The notes under the pieces: generated by a model
Database searches by the model: none
What the model saw: the letters and a program-made list of their open reading frames with translations, nothing else
Told to the model about the DNA's origin: nothing
Translations under genes and position numbers: made by a program
Shown: positions 4,498 through 6,108 of the stretch, one piece after another
Numbering within the stretch: position 1 is the first letter of the stretch
Layout of the letters: each line of letters opens with the position of its first letter
NCBI GenBank assembly: GCA_937892275.1
Contig: CALAVG010000174.1
Coordinates: forward strand, 1 to 6,108
Source: an uncultured Methanomicrobiales archaeon
GTDB taxonomy: Archaea > Thermoplasmatota > Thermoplasmata > Methanomassiliicoccales > Methanomethylophilaceae
DNA length: 6,108 nucleotides
Direction: 5' to 3'

Positions 4498-6108
4498 TCT
4501 CTCACCCCTGCGATGTCGATCAGTTTCTCCACATCCATGTTGTCCTCGAATACCTTGGCCAGTTTTACAAGGTTCTCCTCGATGGTGACATCGTAATCCT
4601 CGGCGTGGCTGGTATCCACTGGTTTACCGTCATGTTTGACGAATGAGAGAAAGTACTTCCTGAACGCAGGCTTGTCGAATATTCCGTGCTGATAGGTACC
4701 GAATGTGAGATCATCCTCTCTTACGGACCCTTCTGGAACGGAATCCGCATGGAACCTGTCCAGGTAGACCAGCGGTTGCTTCTCCCTCACTTCGGATACG
4801 CCCATATGGAGCTCGTATCCGGTGATCTCACCTTTGTCGCCAACCGCCAGCTTACCCTCGTTCCTGAGGATCTGCTTGGCGTATTCGCCGAAGGTGGTGA
4901 TGTTGTCGAAGAATCCCAATCCTTCGTACACAGCGGATTTGCCCGCCTCGATACCATTGGAATCGTCAAGGACCTTTCCCATCATCTGGTATCCTCCGCA
5001 GATACCTACTATGGGAATCTCCTTCCAGAGTCTTTTGATCTCGTTGGCGATGCCGGTTTCCTGCATCCATAGGTAATCGGAAACGGTGTTCTTGGTACCG
5101 GGCATGACTATCGCATCTACTCCTTTCAGATCCTCAGGCTTCTCTACGAAAACTGTGGATACATCTTCGAGGAACAACGGGTCTAGATCGGTGAAGTTGG
5201 CCATCCTGGGGAACTTGATCACGCCGATCAATGATTCTCCCTTTCCCTTGGAACGGATCCCTCTTAAAGCCTCAGAATCCTCGCTCGGTAGGACCACATC
5301 AGCATGAGGTATGATACCGATGACGGGAATTCCCGTGATCTCCTCCAGCTTCTCCGCTCCAGATCTGAGGTTCTCGGTGTTACCGCGTACGTTGTTCAGG
5401 ATGATCCCTTTGATGCGCTTCCTGTCCTTCTCGGGGATGAGTTCGACTGTTCCCAGCGCATACGCGAAGGATCCTCCCCACTCCACATTGACGACCAGTA
5501 TGACATTCGCGTCAGCTATCTCGGCTGCACGCATGTTCGCTATGTCCTTGTCGTAGATGTTGATCTCCGCGGGAGAACCTGCTCCTTCCATGACAACGCA
5601 GTCATACCTGTCCTTGAGGAAGTCAACATGCTCCTTCACGATCTGTATCCCGGGCCCGGGTACGAATTCGTTGTAATACCCTTCCACATCGTAGTCGGCG
5701 AAGGGTTTCCCGCATACCATGACCTGCGATACGGTGTCACCTTTGGGTTTCAGCAGTATCGGGTTCATATGGGAATCAGGATTGGTTATGCCTGCGGCCT
5801 TCGCCTGCAGGACCTGAATCATCGCTATCTCAGCCCCGGTCCTGGTGACCTTGGAGTTGAGGCTCATGTTCTGAGATTTGAAAGGAGCCACCAGATATCC
5901 CCTGTCGTGGAGGATCCTGCATATCGCAGCGACAGTGACGGATTTGCCTGCATCCGATGTAGCTCCAACCACCATCAGTGCCTTCCCTTTCTTCCAGAAG
6001 CGCTCCTTGGTGGCCTTGAAGATATCGTTGAAGCGAGGGTCCTTGGCATCCTTGATGCCCAGACGCTCTATCTCTGAATAGATGAATTTGACGACAGGGG
6101 TCCTGTGG
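4494..6108 (-). CDS. cbiP: Cobyric acid synthase (CobQ/CbiP), with in-frame N-terminal extension running off right edge
   Basis: Performs ATP- and glutamine-dependent amidation of side chains b, d, e and g of adenosylcobyrinic a,c-diamide in corrinoid synthesis. Counting from ATG 5975 (493 residues): Walker A GATSDAGKS (4-12), FKSQNMSLNS (32-41), HMNPILLKP (69-77), MEGAGSPAEIN (129-139), linker GVIKFPRMANFTDLDPL (251-267), PGTKNT (292-297), then the glutaminase domain with nucleophile Cys326 in GICGGYQ and His430 in YQHGIFD, and the usual C-terminal helix. Family members are about 480-500 residues, so ATG 5975 is a plausible start. Yet the frame stays open for 44 more codons to the window edge, with coding-like composition (VVKFIYSEIERLG; FNDIFKATKERFWKKG) and no ATG, GTG or TTG. 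I therefore treat the gene as open at its 5' end. The extension is not recognised. Some ATPase motifs are unusual (VEWGGSFA, NNVRGN). Confidence 0.9.
   Translation of the reverse strand, partial: HRTPVVKFIYSEIERLGIKDAKDPRFNDIFKATKERFWKKGKALMVVGATSDAGKSVTVAAICRILHDRGYLVAPFKSQNMSLNSKVTRTGAEIAMIQVLQAKAAGITNPDSHMNPILLKPKGDTVSQVMVCGKPFADYDVEGYYNEFVPGPGIQIVKEHVDFLKDRYDCVVMEGAGSPAEINIYDKDIANMRAAEIADANVILVVNVEWGGSFAYALGTVELIPEKDRKRIKGIILNNVRGNTENLRSGAEKLEEITGIPVIGIIPHADVVLPSEDSEALRGIRSKGKGESLIGVIKFPRMANFTDLDPLFLEDVSTVFVEKPEDLKGVDAIVMPGTKNTVSDYLWMQETGIANEIKRLWKEIPIVGICGGYQMMGKVLDDSNGIEAGKSAVYEGLGFFDNITTFGEYAKQILRNEGKLAVGDKGEITGYELHMGVSEVREKQPLVYLDRFHADSVPEGSVREDDLTFGTYQHGIFDKPAFRKYFLSFVKHDGKPVDTSHAEDYDVTIEENLVKLAKVFEDNMDVEKLIDIAGVRE
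4501..4508 (-). promoter_or_regulatory. Ribosome-binding site of the short CobQ paralog
   Basis: GGGGTGAG on the minus strand, within the last codons of the upstream gene and three bases before the ATG at 4497. It supports a real coupled start rather than a random frame. Confidence 0.55.

Noticed and set aside
5304..6077. A 257-codon open frame on the plus strand opposite cobyric acid synthase
   Set aside because: Its product resembles no family I know and is rich in His, Arg, Val and Tyr in a way typical of an antisense shadow. The opposite strand encodes a fully recognisable CobQ.
1..6108. CRISPR arrays, tRNA or rRNA genes, insertion sequences, riboswitches and replication origins
   Set aside because: I saw no regularly spaced repeats, cloverleaf or rRNA motifs, transposase frames or terminal repeats. 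The cobalamin-related genes have no visible leader in the window in which a riboswitch could sit.

Overview
The window reads as a moderate-GC archaeal chromosome segment, most likely from a methanogen. The archaeal markers are Trm1, a THEP1-type NTPase, an MptD-type dihydroneopterin aldolase, a small ubiquitin-like carrier ending in Gly-Gly, archaeal TATA elements, an apparently leaderless start and GGTG-type ribosome-binding sites. Corrinoid synthesis, a pterin enzyme and a Clostridia-like citrate synthase together would suit a Methanomassiliicoccales-like (Thermoplasmatota) gut or sediment lineage. That placement is inference, because no rRNA or methanogenesis gene is present.

Layout. At the left edge, on the minus strand, a THEP1-like NTPase (788-243) runs through a TGATG junction into the N-terminal 81 codons of Trm1, which leaves the window. 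A 173-base gap (789-961) with a likely TATA box separates it from a second minus-strand pair: citrate synthase (2693 or 2651 down to 1344), then MptD after 4 bases, starting at TTG 1339. A divergent intergenic region (2694-2896) carries promoters for both strands and three dyad-symmetric elements. On the plus strand a Panacea-domain protein (2897-3481) overlaps by ATGA a 61-residue ThiS/MoaD/SAMP-like protein (3478-3663). Its stop codon abuts the stop of the next minus-strand gene in the palindrome TGATCA. The right third holds two minus-strand cobyric acid synthase (CobQ/CbiP) relatives: a normal ATPase-plus-glutaminase protein whose reading frame continues past the right edge, then, overlapping by ATGA, a shorter paralog with the ATPase half and the family's C-terminal tail but no glutaminase domain.

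How they fit together. The CobQ pair points to amide formation on the corrin ring, possibly by a two-subunit enzyme with one shared glutaminase. MptD makes the pterin precursor of methanopterin or folate. Citrate synthase feeds 2-oxoglutarate synthesis. The Panacea/ubiquitin-like pair is the least expected neighbourhood: Panacea proteins usually act as antitoxins or proteolysis adaptors, no toxin-like gene lies beside this one, and its partner resembles a protein modifier or sulfur carrier. The best candidates for something undescribed are this pair and the glutaminase-less CobQ paralog.
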